Positions 1 to 9,412 of a stretch of 64,000 nt of DNA are shown piece by piece (the stretch's first letter is position 1; each line of letters begins with the position of its first letter). The DNA comes from Rufibacter hautae (GTDB taxonomy: Bacteria > Bacteroidota > Bacteroidia > Cytophagales > Hymenobacteraceae), in contig NZ_VKKY01000003.1 in the NCBI RefSeq assembly GCF_008271695.1, positions 1,364,001 through 1,428,000 of the forward strand, in the 5' to 3' direction. Under the pieces are notes generated by a model, which was given only the letters and a program-made list of their open reading frames with translations, searched no databases and was not told the origin of the DNA. A program made the translations under genes and the position numbers.

Positions 1-792
1 CTGGTGCTGTTCCAAGGCCATGGGCAGGTCTCCGCGGGCGGCATGCACTTTGCCGATGTTGTTCAGGGTGTAGGCCACTTTGTCTTTCGCCCCGGCAGCA
101 TTCAAAATCTTAAGGGCCTCCTGATAATAACCGAGGGCTTTTTTGTGGTCTCCCTGGGCAAAATAAATCTCCCCGATGTTCACCGTAAGCGTACCCAGCG
201 TAGTCTGGTCCCCGATTTCCTTGCTGAGCGGAAGGGCCCGCAGATAATAGGCCAGCGCTTTGTCCAGGGTAGTTGGGTTGTTGTAATACTCGGCCCCGAT
301 ATTGAGGAGGGCAGTGGCGATACGGAGTTTATCTCCGCTTTCTTCGGCCTTTTTCAAAGACTTGAGGTAAAACTCAATGGCTTTAGCCTCCCAACCCTGG
401 ATAGAGTAAATGACCCCGATGTTGCTGAGCATGTTACTGGCACCCACTTTGTCGCCCAGTTTGTTGAAGATAGCCAGTGACTGCTCCCAGTAGCGGATCA
501 CCTCGGGGTAGTTTCCCTCACTCACGTAGGCCAGCCCCAGGCTCTTCAGGGCATAGGCTTCTCCTTTTGGAAATTGGTGGACCCTTGAGTCTGCCAGCGC
601 CTGTTTGGCGTAGGAAATGGCCTTAGGTTGGTCTGACCCGTTATAGGCTTTGCTCAACTCCAACAAGACATTTACCCGCGAGGTATCCTTTGCGGTTTTG
701 AGGAGAGCCTGCAAGCTGTCCTGCGACGTTGTCTGGGCCAGCAGCAGATGGGAGAGAAAGAAACAAAGCAGCAGCAACGTTGATGTTTTCAT
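1..792 (-). CDS. Tetratricopeptide repeat protein, 3' part beyond left edge
   Basis: The visible 264 residues begin with a clear signal peptide (MKTSTLLLLCFF...LLLAQ) and continue with about five tetratricopeptide repeats of roughly 40 residues, each with the pattern NIG-x-x-Y...G-x-x-x-x-A-x-x-Y. Such 40-residue repeats typically form the periplasmic sensory half of Bacteroidota histidine kinases, LuxR-type regulators or guanylate cyclases, whose output domain follows a membrane helix. The output domain lies beyond position 1, so the real function cannot be read. The start is the ATG directly before the signal peptide. The frame is open to the window edge. It lies upstream of nothing in the same operon on the left that can be seen; the protease gene to the right has the same orientation and its own stop 106 bp away. 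Confidence 0.8.
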   Translation of the reverse strand, partial: MKTSTLLLLCFFLSHLLLAQTTSQDSLQALLKTAKDTSRVNVLLELSKAYNGSDQPKAISYAKQALADSRVHQFPKGEAYALKSLGLAYVSEGNYPEVIRYWEQSLAIFNKLGDKVGASNMLSNIGVIYSIQGWEAKAIEFYLKSLKKAEESGDKLRIATALLNIGAEYYNNPTTLDKALAYYLRALPLSKEIGDQTTLGTLTVNIGEIYFAQGDHKKALGYYQEALKILNAAGAKDKVAYTLNNIGKVHAARGDLPMALEQHQ

Positions 793-829
793 ACCTCATG
801 CTTTTTAGAGCTTCTAATTACTAGGGGCT

Positions 830-867
830 AGCCGCCTTCCGCGGGCGTTCCACCGAGGAAGGCGGCT
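830..867. terminator. Stem-loop between protease stop and TPR gene
   Basis: An 11-bp perfect inverted repeat (AGCCGCCTTCC at 830-840 and its complement at 857-867) sits in the 105-bp gap after the protease stop codon. No clear T-tract follows on the minus strand, so it could be a weak terminator or only an mRNA 3' structure. Confidence 0.4.
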
Positions 868-897
868 GGCTTTGGTCTTTCAGGCCAGATGAAAAGG

Positions 898-3800
898 TTA
901 TTCCCGTTTCACCAACCGGAAGGATTTCACCTCATTTCCATATTCTATTTTGAGCAGATACACCCCAGACGCCAGGCGGCTGGTGTTCAGGACCGGAGCG
1001 GTCTTGCCCACTTGCAGTCGCTGGCGTTTCAGGCACGTTTTTCCCAAAACATCTGCAATGGAGACAGTCACCTCCGTTTCCTCTAAGCCACTCAAGTCCA
1101 GGGAGACTTCATTCCCAATTGGGTTGGGGAATACCTTAATGGTGGTGGTTTCCTGTGCAGGGGCCACTTCCAGACTGCTGGCGATCACACCCTGGAGCGT
1201 GGTTTTGGCGCAGGGAGCGAAAATAGTAGTGTTGGTTTTGCACCTGCCAGAAGTGGCACTGGCGTAAGAGGCAATGGAGGTCTTTTTAGTACCCTGGATA
1301 CTGGTTAGGTCCCAGGTGACTTTGGTGCCGTCAAATTCTACCGAGAAGGCATAGTTCTTACCCGGCAGGAAGACCGTAGGAATTTTGGTGTTGTTCACAA
1401 AGCAAGGTGGCTGGGCCCCGGCATACGTGAGTTTGTTTTCACTGTTAAGCGGTAACCCCACGGTTCTGGTGTTCGGGTTTTCATACCAGAAATGGGCGAT
1501 GTAATAACCCGGAGTTTTGGAGACTTGCACGCATTCCAAAATAGGTTTCACGGCTCTAACCCCGGTGCCAATCGGGTTCACAAAGAAGTTGGCGGGTTCC
1601 CCGTACGTGACGTTCACGTTAGGGGAGAGCAGCGAAGCCGGAGCCCAGCGGTGCGTACCCAACGTGTAGCCAGTGATGAGGTTGATGGAATACAACCTGG
1701 TGAGCACTTCGTCTGCCTCGTTCAGAATCAAAACTGATTTCTCATTATTGGCTGGGCCCACAGTATTGGTGTTCAGCACCCTGGCGGCATTGATGACCCT
1801 TGCCGCATTGATCACCCGGGCGGCGTTCAGCACGCGGGCGGCATTCATGAGGTAGGTAGCATTTATTACCCTTGAGGCGTTCAACTCGCTGGTGTATACC
1901 TCATTGAGCAACCTGCTGCTCACGTTCAATACCCTGGTGGCATTGATCACCCGGGCAGCACTGGTCTCTGCCAATTCGCTTACCAGAAAACTCCTGTTCC
2001 TGATAGATTCCAGATTCAATAATTCAGCCTCCGTCACCAGGGCCACCTTGTTTGTTTGAAGAGACAGGTGAGACTGCAGGAGACTATTCCGGACTTGTTC
2101 AACCCGATCATTCGTGTTCTTTATTGGCGTAGGGAAGTTGAAGTTGTAGGCAAACCCAGTGAGCGGCGCGCCCTCGGTAATGGCCACATCACGGGCAGCT
2201 ATTTCCAAGGCGATTTTCTCAATTTGCAGGATGCCTGGTTCATATACCACCTCGTACTTATCAGCCCTGGTCAGAAAAGGATGGGTAGACGCAAGGGCGG
2301 GCGTAACAACATAGGCTCCCACATCGCTTAGGTCAGTAGCCAGCGTTGTATAGGTGATGTCCGTGGCCCTGAGGCTATCATTGGCCGCGAAAGTGGCGGT
2401 AAAGCTAGGCAGGGCATCACCGTAGCCTTTGGTCTGGTTATTGGCTTTGATGGTGATAAGCCGTTTGGGGAACAGGTACAAGGGTTTGGAGCAACCGCCG
2501 TCGGGTCCATTAGTAATGGTAGGCGAGTTGCAGACCTGAATAGAAGGGTTCCCGGTGTAGGCTGGGATAACTGTCTGCAACTCGGTTTCACTGATGAAGG
2601 TGGTGGGCAGTTCCGCGCCGGCAAACTTGATTTTGGAGATACTTCCCTGGCTGGAGCCTTTGAAATAATGCCCCTTCACAATCAGTTTACTTCCTGGCGT
2701 AACGCCTTCCGGGGTTGAAATGCTTTCAGCGATTGGGGTAGGAATGGCAAAGGTAGAGATGGCGTTGTCTGGCCTGATAAACCCATACCCACTGGCCACA
2801 TCAAGTCCCGCTGATCCCATGTCCAGGGCTGTGGATCTCAGCAGGTTTCTCAGGGCTGCCGGGGTAAGCGAAGTGCCCAGGAACTTTACGTGCGCTTCCA
2901 TGACCAAGGCGGCGGCGGCGGCGGCATGCGGGGCGGCGGCAGAAGTGCCGAAGAAGTTGTAGAAAGAATCCCCATCATCTGGGTACTGAGTTCCTATGGG
3001 CACGGTGGTATTGCCGCCATTGGGAGCGGCAAAATCTGGTTTGCTTCTAATGGTTCCACCCGAACCCAGGAGGGGAGTACCTCCACGGGAGGAAAAAGAA
3101 GCGATGGAGGGCACATTGTTGTAGCCTGGCGTATTGGTGTACAGTACCGCGCCCACAGCCATGGCTCCGGCAGCATTCGCGTGCCCCGTAATGGTGGAGG
3201 TTCCGGTCCGGTATTCGCCTAAGGCGGCGTTGCCCCTGAAGATGATGTACTTGAAAATCACATTGGGGTCCAGGGTGGTACTGGCATTTTCTACCACAAT
3301 ATTTGCCGTGGCGCCTCCGGCCGATACTTCAAAGGCCATGCCTTCAAAGGGGAACGTACTGGCGCGGTTGTGCCCTACAATAACGTTACCATTGTCATCG
3401 GTGAGGTAGAAGTCCAGGTCCTGGCCCAGAGAACTGATCCACTGCATACCCAGGGTATAGGTGCCTTCGGGTAGGAAAACACGCTGCCGGACATCGCCAC
3501 CGCCGAAGTTGTGTTTTCTGGGGATAATGGCGGGGTCCAAGGAGGTGAAAGTTCCCTGGTAAGACAGCTCCCCGAAGTTACCGGCTGCGGAGAAGTAAGC
3601 GACTCCTTGGGAAGTCACCTCATCTACTGCCTGCGCCACAATGCCGTCCCGGAAGAACGGATCATCTATGTAAGTGATATCGTCTACAATGATGTTACAG
3701 CCAACTGCCTTCAGTTCTCTGATGCCCTGGGCCAAGTCTATAGGACCATCAAACCCCGTCCGGAAGGCCAGCGTGGCTTTAGGGGCCACATCATGGATGG

Positions 3801-4854
3801 TTTCCAGCATGGCTCTGCCTTCGTCGGAGCCAAGATCTGATTGGGAGGGCAGGTCTTTGAGCACCTGAACCGGTGTTTGGTTCATAGGGTTGGCAAGACC
3901 GGGTAGATCACCCTGCAAAATCCCCAACGCAGCGCCGTTACCCAGCCGTGCGTTATAACTATCTGACAATACCCCGATTTTTATTCCTTGGCCCTGGACG
4001 CCGAAAGCAGTCCGGAGGAGATTGGTGCGTTGGCCCTTGTCTCCCTGGGTAGTGGTGGCACCTACGTTATTAATGGGGGTGAACACCGGCATGGCCAAAT
4101 CCAGGTTAGCTAAACCTTTCAGAAGGAGGAGGTTATTGAATGAAATCCAGCAGGTGATATGTAGGCCACTTACTTTTGGGTTTATAACATTAAGGCCTTT
4201 AAGATCGGTCAATAGGGCCGCTGTTACTCCTGGTTTAGCATAACAACTGATGAACACGTATCTCTCCCCGTTTATTTGTTCTATTTGGTAGAGCTTATTA
4301 CTTCTCTGAAGACCAGAATTGATTAGGATAGTGAGTTCTGATCCTATTTTAGTGGTGTCTTTCCCGGGTGAACTTACCACTGGCGTGATGTTGCCGCCAG
4401 TAGAACAGGCGGTGGAACTGCCACTCGCCGTGACAGACCTGGGCTTGCCGCTAGGTCCGGTCACTGTCCAGGTGAGTACCGGACAATCAAACTTCACCGA
4501 AAAGGCATTGAACACCCGCCCGGGTTTGAAAACGGTAGGTACCTCGCCAACTGCCCGGGCATTACAAGTCAAAGTGCTGTTTTCCGGCGGAACGCTAATG
4601 TTTGTTTTACTGGGATTATTGTAGCCGAAAACGGCTTCATATTTATTATCTGCCGGGATCCACTTGACGCATTCCAGCATGGGAACAATTTCTGCATCAA
4701 TGGTTTGGGCAATACTGGTAAAAGGTGAAAAAAAGAAGAAACTGAAAAGGAAGGTGCAAAAGAGAAGAAAGGGCCTGACCGTAGCAGAAAAGAAGAAATT
4801 TCTGTTTTGGGCCTGAAAATTCAAAGTATTGGTTGCCATCATGAAGTGCTTCAA
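898..4854 (-). CDS. Large secreted subtilase-like (S8/S53-like) protease with T9SS sorting domain
   Basis: 1318 residues. Order: long N-terminal signal region (hydrophobic to about 48, ending IAQ), a Cys-containing beta domain (about 55-150), peptidase domain (about 285-720), an IPT/TIG-like domain, an MBG-like domain (KRLITIKANNQTKGYGD), a low-complexity LNAARVI repeat, a second copy of the Cys-containing beta domain (1102-1205), and a type A sorting domain (1239-1318, VFPNP...GVYLLK) for type IX secretion. Catalytic Asp298 (GVLSDSY) and Ser about 636 (GTSAAAP) are present. The HGTH histidine motif is not; in its place is DEGRAMLETIHDVAP, as in a subtilase branch with sedolisin-like Glu/Asp. 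It is inferred to be an exported or cell-surface endoprotease; substrate unknown. Start could also be Met5 or Met6. Confidence 0.85.
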   Translation of the reverse strand: MKHFMMATNTLNFQAQNRNFFFSATVRPFLLFCTFLFSFFFFSPFTSIAQTIDAEIVPMLECVKWIPADNKYEAVFGYNNPSKTNISVPPENSTLTCNARAVGEVPTVFKPGRVFNAFSVKFDCPVLTWTVTGPSGKPRSVTASGSSTACSTGGNITPVVSSPGKDTTKIGSELTILINSGLQRSNKLYQIEQINGERYVFISCYAKPGVTAALLTDLKGLNVINPKVSGLHITCWISFNNLLLLKGLANLDLAMPVFTPINNVGATTTQGDKGQRTNLLRTAFGVQGQGIKIGVLSDSYNARLGNGAALGILQGDLPGLANPMNQTPVQVLKDLPSQSDLGSDEGRAMLETIHDVAPKATLAFRTGFDGPIDLAQGIRELKAVGCNIIVDDITYIDDPFFRDGIVAQAVDEVTSQGVAYFSAAGNFGELSYQGTFTSLDPAIIPRKHNFGGGDVRQRVFLPEGTYTLGMQWISSLGQDLDFYLTDDNGNVIVGHNRASTFPFEGMAFEVSAGGATANIVVENASTTLDPNVIFKYIIFRGNAALGEYRTGTSTITGHANAAGAMAVGAVLYTNTPGYNNVPSIASFSSRGGTPLLGSGGTIRSKPDFAAPNGGNTTVPIGTQYPDDGDSFYNFFGTSAAAPHAAAAAALVMEAHVKFLGTSLTPAALRNLLRSTALDMGSAGLDVASGYGFIRPDNAISTFAIPTPIAESISTPEGVTPGSKLIVKGHYFKGSSQGSISKIKFAGAELPTTFISETELQTVIPAYTGNPSIQVCNSPTITNGPDGGCSKPLYLFPKRLITIKANNQTKGYGDALPSFTATFAANDSLRATDITYTTLATDLSDVGAYVVTPALASTHPFLTRADKYEVVYEPGILQIEKIALEIAARDVAITEGAPLTGFAYNFNFPTPIKNTNDRVEQVRNSLLQSHLSLQTNKVALVTEAELLNLESIRNRSFLVSELAETSAARVINATRVLNVSSRLLNEVYTSELNASRVINATYLMNAARVLNAARVINAARVINAARVLNTNTVGPANNEKSVLILNEADEVLTRLYSINLITGYTLGTHRWAPASLLSPNVNVTYGEPANFFVNPIGTGVRAVKPILECVQVSKTPGYYIAHFWYENPNTRTVGLPLNSENKLTYAGAQPPCFVNNTKIPTVFLPGKNYAFSVEFDGTKVTWDLTSIQGTKKTSIASYASATSGRCKTNTTIFAPCAKTTLQGVIASSLEVAPAQETTTIKVFPNPIGNEVSLDLSGLEETEVTVSIADVLGKTCLKRQRLQVGKTAPVLNTSRLASGVYLLKIEYGNEVKSFRLVKRE
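1768..1960 (-). repeat. Low-complexity LNAARVI-type repeat inside the protease gene
   Basis: The coding strand encodes consecutive 6-residue units close to ARVLNA/ARVINA (perfect or near-perfect for the last five units, diverged before that). The DNA units are about 18 bp and alternate between conserved 'gcattgatgacc'-like versions, which suggests expansion by slippage or unequal crossover. Function unknown; it separates the MBG-like domain from the C-terminal Cys domain. Confidence 0.75.
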
Positions 4855-5452
4855 TAAGGTGATGTAAAGGGGACCACTTTAGAATTGAAAACGCCTTCTG
4901 ATTGCAGGGGGAGAAGGTCGTAGCAAAGGGCAAGAGAAAAGAAAAGGCAATTTGCCTCTGGGTACTGACGTAAGGGGAAGATTGGAAGCGGAAAGAGAGG
5001 CAGAATTGCTGCCCAGCGGTACTGGTTAACGGACTACTGAAAAACCCTCGGTTTCACCCGCAATGGATCGTTTTGATGGTTTTTTCCTGAATTGTGCTCA
5101 AAACCGTTTTCCTAGAGAAATAAAAACGGTGGTGGGGTTCTTTGCGTGTTGTCAAATTAACCCCACAGAGAGGTTAAGGATTATAAAATTTCTTACCAAT
5201 GTACTAAAATAAAGAGCAATTTTCAAGTAAACCCTAAACTAATTACCTTAATAGGGCATTTAGGGTGCCTTTATATATTCAGGCAAATTGTACAAACCTA
5301 AGTCTGCCTAATTAGATTAGTGTGTTTTAAGCCCCTTTTTTCAAAAATACCTGATAAGGCTAACCTGTTTTGAGAACATTCTTTCCTTTTTGGCCGAACT
5401 CGGAGCACTTTTGAAAGAGAAACCTCAGGTTATCAGCTGTTGCGTTATATGA
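4855..5452. other. Gene-free gap, upstream region of the protease
   Basis: About 600 bp, AT-rich, without a plausible coding frame. It must hold the promoter of the protease gene and the 3' end of the patatin gene transcript is not in it (that gene reads toward this gap from the right). No strong hairpin or recognisable binding site was found. Confidence 0.6.
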
Positions 5453-7330
5453 CTAACCCATGTGGGCTCTTTCCTCTCTGCGGGTTCTTAGCTTTTCCAG
5501 GTCAACGGTTTGGAGGAACTCTTTGGCGTAAGCATACCCGGTGGCAGCAATGGTGTCGAAGTTCTTCATGTCCAGCAAGCTGAATTTACCCACCGGCGGA
5601 TTCAGGAAAAGGTCCAAGTCATTGATTTGTTTCCGTTGGTGCACCATGCTGGAGAGAATGGTGGATTTGAGCATGATGGCCGAAATGCTGGGGCTTTTGT
5701 AGCGCTTGAGAAAGGGCAGGAACCGGGAAAGGAATAGATGCCAGCCGCCCGGCAAAGTGGTGTAATTCAGCTTGTATTCTTTGTCTTCCAGCAGGTTGAT
5801 ACCAATGAGTTTCCCGCCGTACTTAGCTTTCATGACATCTACCGGAAAATTGTTAAAGGAGGCCCCGTCAATGAGCAGGTTGTTGCCATCCACCACCGGA
5901 GGCAGTACCCCTGGGATAGAAACCGAGGCAGTTACGGCTTTCCAGAGGGGGCCTCGTTCATGCACCACCATTTCTGAGAGGGTGTAGTTACTGGAGATAC
6001 AGAAAAAGTTAAGCCACAGGTCCTCTATGTTCTTCTCCCCGAAGTATTTCTTGTTCGTGTCTTGGAGTTTATGGCCTTTGATGAGCGAGAGTACGGGCAG
6101 GGTGTAGTCGTTGAGGGGTTTGTCGATGACAAAGGCGCTTCTTCCTTTCCGGTAAATTTCCTCTGGGTTCCATTCATGGGCAATAGCCGCGGCAATGATA
6201 GCGCCTATGCTGGTGCCGCAGACCATGTCAATGGGAATATCTGCTTCCCCCAGGGCTTTGAAAATACCGATGTGGGCAAACCCTTTGGCCCCGCCGCCGC
6301 CCAGCACCAATCCTATGCCTTTGTTGGTGAGCATGCGGGCCAAACGATTCAGGTGCCTTTGGTCTTGGAGCCGGATGTTGTAGTGGCGGGAAACCGGCCG
6401 CTGGGCCAGGAACTCGTGGGTTTGGGTGGGGTTCTCCGTAGCGTTGGGGTACAGAAGGGCTACCTCGGTAGCTTGCTGCAATTGCACGTCTCCGTTGGAG
6501 AAAAGGAACTGCTCCACCTCAGAAAGGGTAGTGCCGCGGGCGACTTCTGCCAATAGCAGGATTTTATCGGCTTGGCGCAGGCAGTGCCCCGTCCATTCCT
6601 GGTCTGCCGGATCGGCCTCAAAAATCACATAGCCCTGGTCTGCTTCCTGCTCGGCCATCCAGTTATGGATTTCAAAAAACCGCTCGTCCTCGGCCAGTGA
6701 TCCGTCCTGCAAGGGAAGGGGAAGCAGATCTTTGTGTATGTGCTTTATGGGGTAATGCTCGTGCAGGGCGCCTACCAACTGCGCCAGGAAATCTTTGGTG
6801 ACGGGGCTATCGGTGGCGGGCAGCAGGACAAGGTTGGTGTGTTTGGCCGGAACCCGCGTGTGGTGCATGGTAAAGGTGAGCCGGTCAATGATCAGTTTGG
6901 ATAAGGTAACCGCCACCTCGGGGTGATGGGCGACCAGTTCATCGAAGTCGGATTTGAGCAGTTTGGCCAGCATGCAGGTGCGCATGGCCACAATGGTAGC
7001 GGTGCGGGCCTCGCCGGTGATCAGCGCCATTTCGCCTACGCTCTCACCTTGGGCAATCTCACCCACCTCCCGGGCATCGCGGGTATTGAAATCTACCCAG
7101 GCCTTCAACCTGCCCGATACCAACAGGTACACGCAGTCGCCCACCTCACCCTCGTGGCACAGAACCTCGCCCCGGTTTAGTTCAACCCAATTAAACTTCA
7201 GCAGCAATTCCTCTACCACCGGTTCCTTCAACTGAGGGAACCTGGCGCTGATAAGGTGCTTCAATCTGGCCAACCGAGACCCGCGGGGATGGTACTCCTG
7301 CAGAGGCTCTGATATATAGTTCTGTTCCAT
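5453..7330 (-). CDS. Cyclic nucleotide-binding domain / patatin-like phospholipase (NTE type)
   Basis: 625 residues. The N-terminal 40-155 region is a cNMP-binding fold (GEVLCHEGEVGDCVYLLVSG, then GESVGEMALITGEARTAT). A linker of about 170 residues follows that resembles the middle region of neuropathy-target-esterase-like proteins. The patatin domain starts with the oxyanion motif GGGGAKGFAHIG, followed by the nucleophile elbow GTSIGA and the catalytic-Asp motif DGASFNNFP, so the Ser-Asp dyad is intact. Family members are serine esterases acting on lysophospholipids or phospholipids, gated by the regulatory domain. The protein has no signal peptide and is likely cytoplasmic or inner-membrane associated. 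It stands alone between two large gene-free gaps. Confidence 0.9.
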   Translation of the reverse strand: MEQNYISEPLQEYHPRGSRLARLKHLISARFPQLKEPVVEELLLKFNWVELNRGEVLCHEGEVGDCVYLLVSGRLKAWVDFNTRDAREVGEIAQGESVGEMALITGEARTATIVAMRTCMLAKLLKSDFDELVAHHPEVAVTLSKLIIDRLTFTMHHTRVPAKHTNLVLLPATDSPVTKDFLAQLVGALHEHYPIKHIHKDLLPLPLQDGSLAEDERFFEIHNWMAEQEADQGYVIFEADPADQEWTGHCLRQADKILLLAEVARGTTLSEVEQFLFSNGDVQLQQATEVALLYPNATENPTQTHEFLAQRPVSRHYNIRLQDQRHLNRLARMLTNKGIGLVLGGGGAKGFAHIGIFKALGEADIPIDMVCGTSIGAIIAAAIAHEWNPEEIYRKGRSAFVIDKPLNDYTLPVLSLIKGHKLQDTNKKYFGEKNIEDLWLNFFCISSNYTLSEMVVHERGPLWKAVTASVSIPGVLPPVVDGNNLLIDGASFNNFPVDVMKAKYGGKLIGINLLEDKEYKLNYTTLPGGWHLFLSRFLPFLKRYKSPSISAIMLKSTILSSMVHQRKQINDLDLFLNPPVGKFSLLDMKNFDTIAATGYAYAKEFLQTVDLEKLRTRREERAHMG

Positions 7331-7926
7331 AGAGCTGAAGGTTAGAAGCGTATAATATTGAAATAAAGCTAGTTAAAATATAAATCAAATGATAGTAAAC
7401 TTGATTGTTTGAAGGTTGCACTAGATAAACTATCGACCTTTTGAATGAACCATTAGGTGCGTAGTCGTTTGTTGGACAGAAAAGGCCAGGTTGTTTTTAG
7501 GGCGATTTCTAGAAAATACCCCCTAAACTCACTTTGGAATTCAGATGATGTATCTAGGAGAGAGGGAAACAGTAGCAGCTGAACTCTTCAGTCTATAAGA
7601 TGAAAAGACCAGGCAGTTCAAGGTAGTTGGACTGAAGAAGGTGCTTTTCCAGAAAACTGGTACAGATTCAGGTAGATTAATTTGCTTTTGGTTAAAAGCG
7701 TAGCCATATTGTTATGTCAGAAGAGAAACAGGACCGGAGGCACAGCAGGTGCTTTTTTTAGCTACCGATGTGCAATCGATTGCGCTTTAGAGTATAACCA
7801 GCTTATTCATGGTTTCTCCTGACGGAAAAAGCGCTCAGACCTTATCAACCCAGAAGCCAATCTAGCAAAGGATTAAAACCTGAAGCGCTTAAAAATAGAT
7901 TCTGATCCCCTAAAAACCGAAGCCAT
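7331..7926. other. Gene-free divergent promoter region with LacI-type operator
   Basis: About 600 bp between the minus-strand patatin gene and the plus-strand VOC gene. It contains the operator described separately at 7769-7786. Otherwise no coding frame or hairpin that I can support. Confidence 0.6.
7769..7786. promoter_or_regulatory. LacI-family operator, copy 1
   Basis: TGTGCAATCGATTGCGCT is an almost perfect inverted repeat with a central CG, fitting the LacI/GalR half-site pattern TGNAANCG. An identical core (17 consecutive bases, extended to 18 with the base before) occurs upstream of uxaA at 13262-13279. It lies 140 bp before the VOC gene and about 740 bp before the rhamnogalacturonan acetylesterase-like gene. 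The regulator itself is not in this window. Confidence 0.7.
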
Positions 7927-8325
7927 ATGAAACTAGAGCATTTTGCCCTTAACGTAGAAGATCCCTTGGCCATGACCGACTGGTACACCCAGCACTTGGG
8001 CATGCGGGTGGTGAGGCAGCAGAAAGAAGCCCCGTATACCACTTTCTTTGCCGATGACAGCGGCCGCATTATGGTGGAAATCTACCTGAACCCTGCCCAT
8101 GAAGTGCCACCATACCGGACCATGAATCCGCTTCTGGTGCACCTGGCCTTTGTGTCTGAAAATCCTACTAAGGACAAGGACCGACTCTGCGCAGCCGGCG
8201 CCACGCTGGTGTCTGACCAACATTTGGAAGATGGTTCACATTTGGTCATGCTGCGTGATCCCTGGGGTTTGGCGCTGCAACTCTGCAAAAGAGCCTCGGC
8301 CATGCTGGCCCGGGTGGAGTGGTGA
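7927..8325 (+). CDS. VOC (glyoxalase/dioxygenase superfamily) protein
   Basis: 132 residues forming two beta-alpha-beta-beta-beta modules typical of the vicinal oxygen chelate fold: MKLEHFALNV at the start supplies a metal-ligand histidine, VEIYLNP a glutamate, HLAFVSEN the second module's histidine. Family members include glyoxalase I, extradiol dioxygenases and sugar-related proteins, and the substrate cannot be deduced. It is the first gene after the LacI-type operator and precedes an acetylesterase of pectin breakdown, so a role in that regulon is plausible but unproven. ATG is preceded by no clear ribosome binding site, as usual here. Confidence 0.8.
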   Translation: MKLEHFALNVEDPLAMTDWYTQHLGMRVVRQQKEAPYTTFFADDSGRIMVEIYLNPAHEVPPYRTMNPLLVHLAFVSENPTKDKDRLCAAGATLVSDQHLEDGSHLVMLRDPWGLALQLCKRASAMLARVEW

Positions 8326-8524
8326 TGGAAGGACGATTTCGGCTCGGTTTTAGCAAAAGCTAACCAAAACGCAGAAGGATGGACAGAGACAGACTCAGCT
8401 ATGGAGCAATGGAGTAAACAGCCTTGTTCGCCTGGCCATTCCAAGTACAACTTCCAATAAATGCATGCTCACCAGAGGGCAGAAAGGAACCCGCTAAATC
8501 AAAGAAGCCAAACCAATAAAAGAA

Positions 8525-9280
8525 ATGAAAACCACGTCTCTCTTTTTCTTGCTGACCTTAGCCTGCCTGGGCCTTACTTCTTTCCTGATGGTTGAGAAAC
8601 AGCCCATCACGGTCTACCTCATCGGGGATTCTACCATGTCGGTGAAGGAGACCAAGGCTTATCCCGAGACGGGTTGGGGCATGCCGTTTAAGTATTTCTT
8701 TGACAGCACCGTCACCGTCTCCAATCATGCTAAAAACGGCCGCAGCACGCGTACTTTCATAGAAGAGAAGCTTTGGGAGCCAATGGCGTCCTCCATGAAG
8801 GCCGGCGACTACCTGTTCATCCAGTTCGGGCACAATGATGAGGTGTCCACGAAGAAAAGCTACACCACCGAGGCCGACTACAAAGCCAACCTGGAGCGGT
8901 TTGTCTCTGAGGCCCGCCAAAAGAACGTCACCCCCATCCTGATCACGCCCGCCGCCCGCCGGCTGTTCAGCGCTACCGGAAAGATTGAGGAAACGCACGC
9001 CGTATACTCCGGCATTGTCCGGGCGGTGGCCCAGAAACAGAAGGTTGCCCTCATTGACCTGGACCGCAAAAGCCAGAACCTGCTGCAGAAACTGGGTCCT
9101 GATGCCTCCAAACTGTTGTTTGTGCACCTTCAGCCTGAAGAACACCCGAACTATCCGCAAGGCAAAATGGACGACACCCACTTCAATGAACTGGGCGCGC
9201 GCGAAATGGCCCAAATTGTCTTAGCCGACCTCAAAGCCCAAAAACTGGAGTTGGCCGATAGAGTGGTGAAGCAGCAGTGA
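8525..9280 (+). CDS. Rhamnogalacturonan acetylesterase-like GDSL/SGNH hydrolase (CE12 type)
   Basis: 251 residues with a signal peptide (hydrophobic 5-21). SGNH blocks are visible: GDSTMS (nucleophile Ser, block I), the block II glycine and NGRSTRTF, block III GHND, and the C-terminal DDTHFNELGA (catalytic Asp and His). The GDST...GWG...NHAKNGRSTRTF...QFGHND arrangement is characteristic of carbohydrate esterase family 12, which removes acetyl groups from rhamnogalacturonan or related pectic chains. The protein is probably periplasmic. It follows the VOC gene by 199 bp and precedes a LamG lipoprotein by 132 bp, all on the same strand, and may share the operator at 7769. Confidence 0.87.
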   Translation: MKTTSLFFLLTLACLGLTSFLMVEKQPITVYLIGDSTMSVKETKAYPETGWGMPFKYFFDSTVTVSNHAKNGRSTRTFIEEKLWEPMASSMKAGDYLFIQFGHNDEVSTKKSYTTEADYKANLERFVSEARQKNVTPILITPAARRLFSATGKIEETHAVYSGIVRAVAQKQKVALIDLDRKSQNLLQKLGPDASKLLFVHLQPEEHPNYPQGKMDDTHFNELGAREMAQIVLADLKAQKLELADRVVKQQ

Positions 9281-9350
9281 AGAAGTTGCCTTAGGGGAAG
9301 GCTTAAGTAATTCTCCAATTAAGGTAAGCCCGAGAGAAACCCCTGCTACC

Positions 9351-9385
9351 GTTTTAAACTTGTTTTTCTGAAAAGGGCCTTAAAT
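9351..9385. repeat. Dispersed TTTTCTGAAAA palindrome, copy before the LamG gene
   Basis: Imperfect palindrome with outer arms GTTTTAAAC / GGCCTTAAAT around the core TTTTTCTGAAAA. It is one of more than ten related intergenic copies in the backbone (see findings). Here it lies between two co-oriented genes and may attenuate read-through. Confidence 0.55.
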
Positions 9386-9412
9386 CAAATCCTCCGTAAA
9401 CTTCACCGACAT

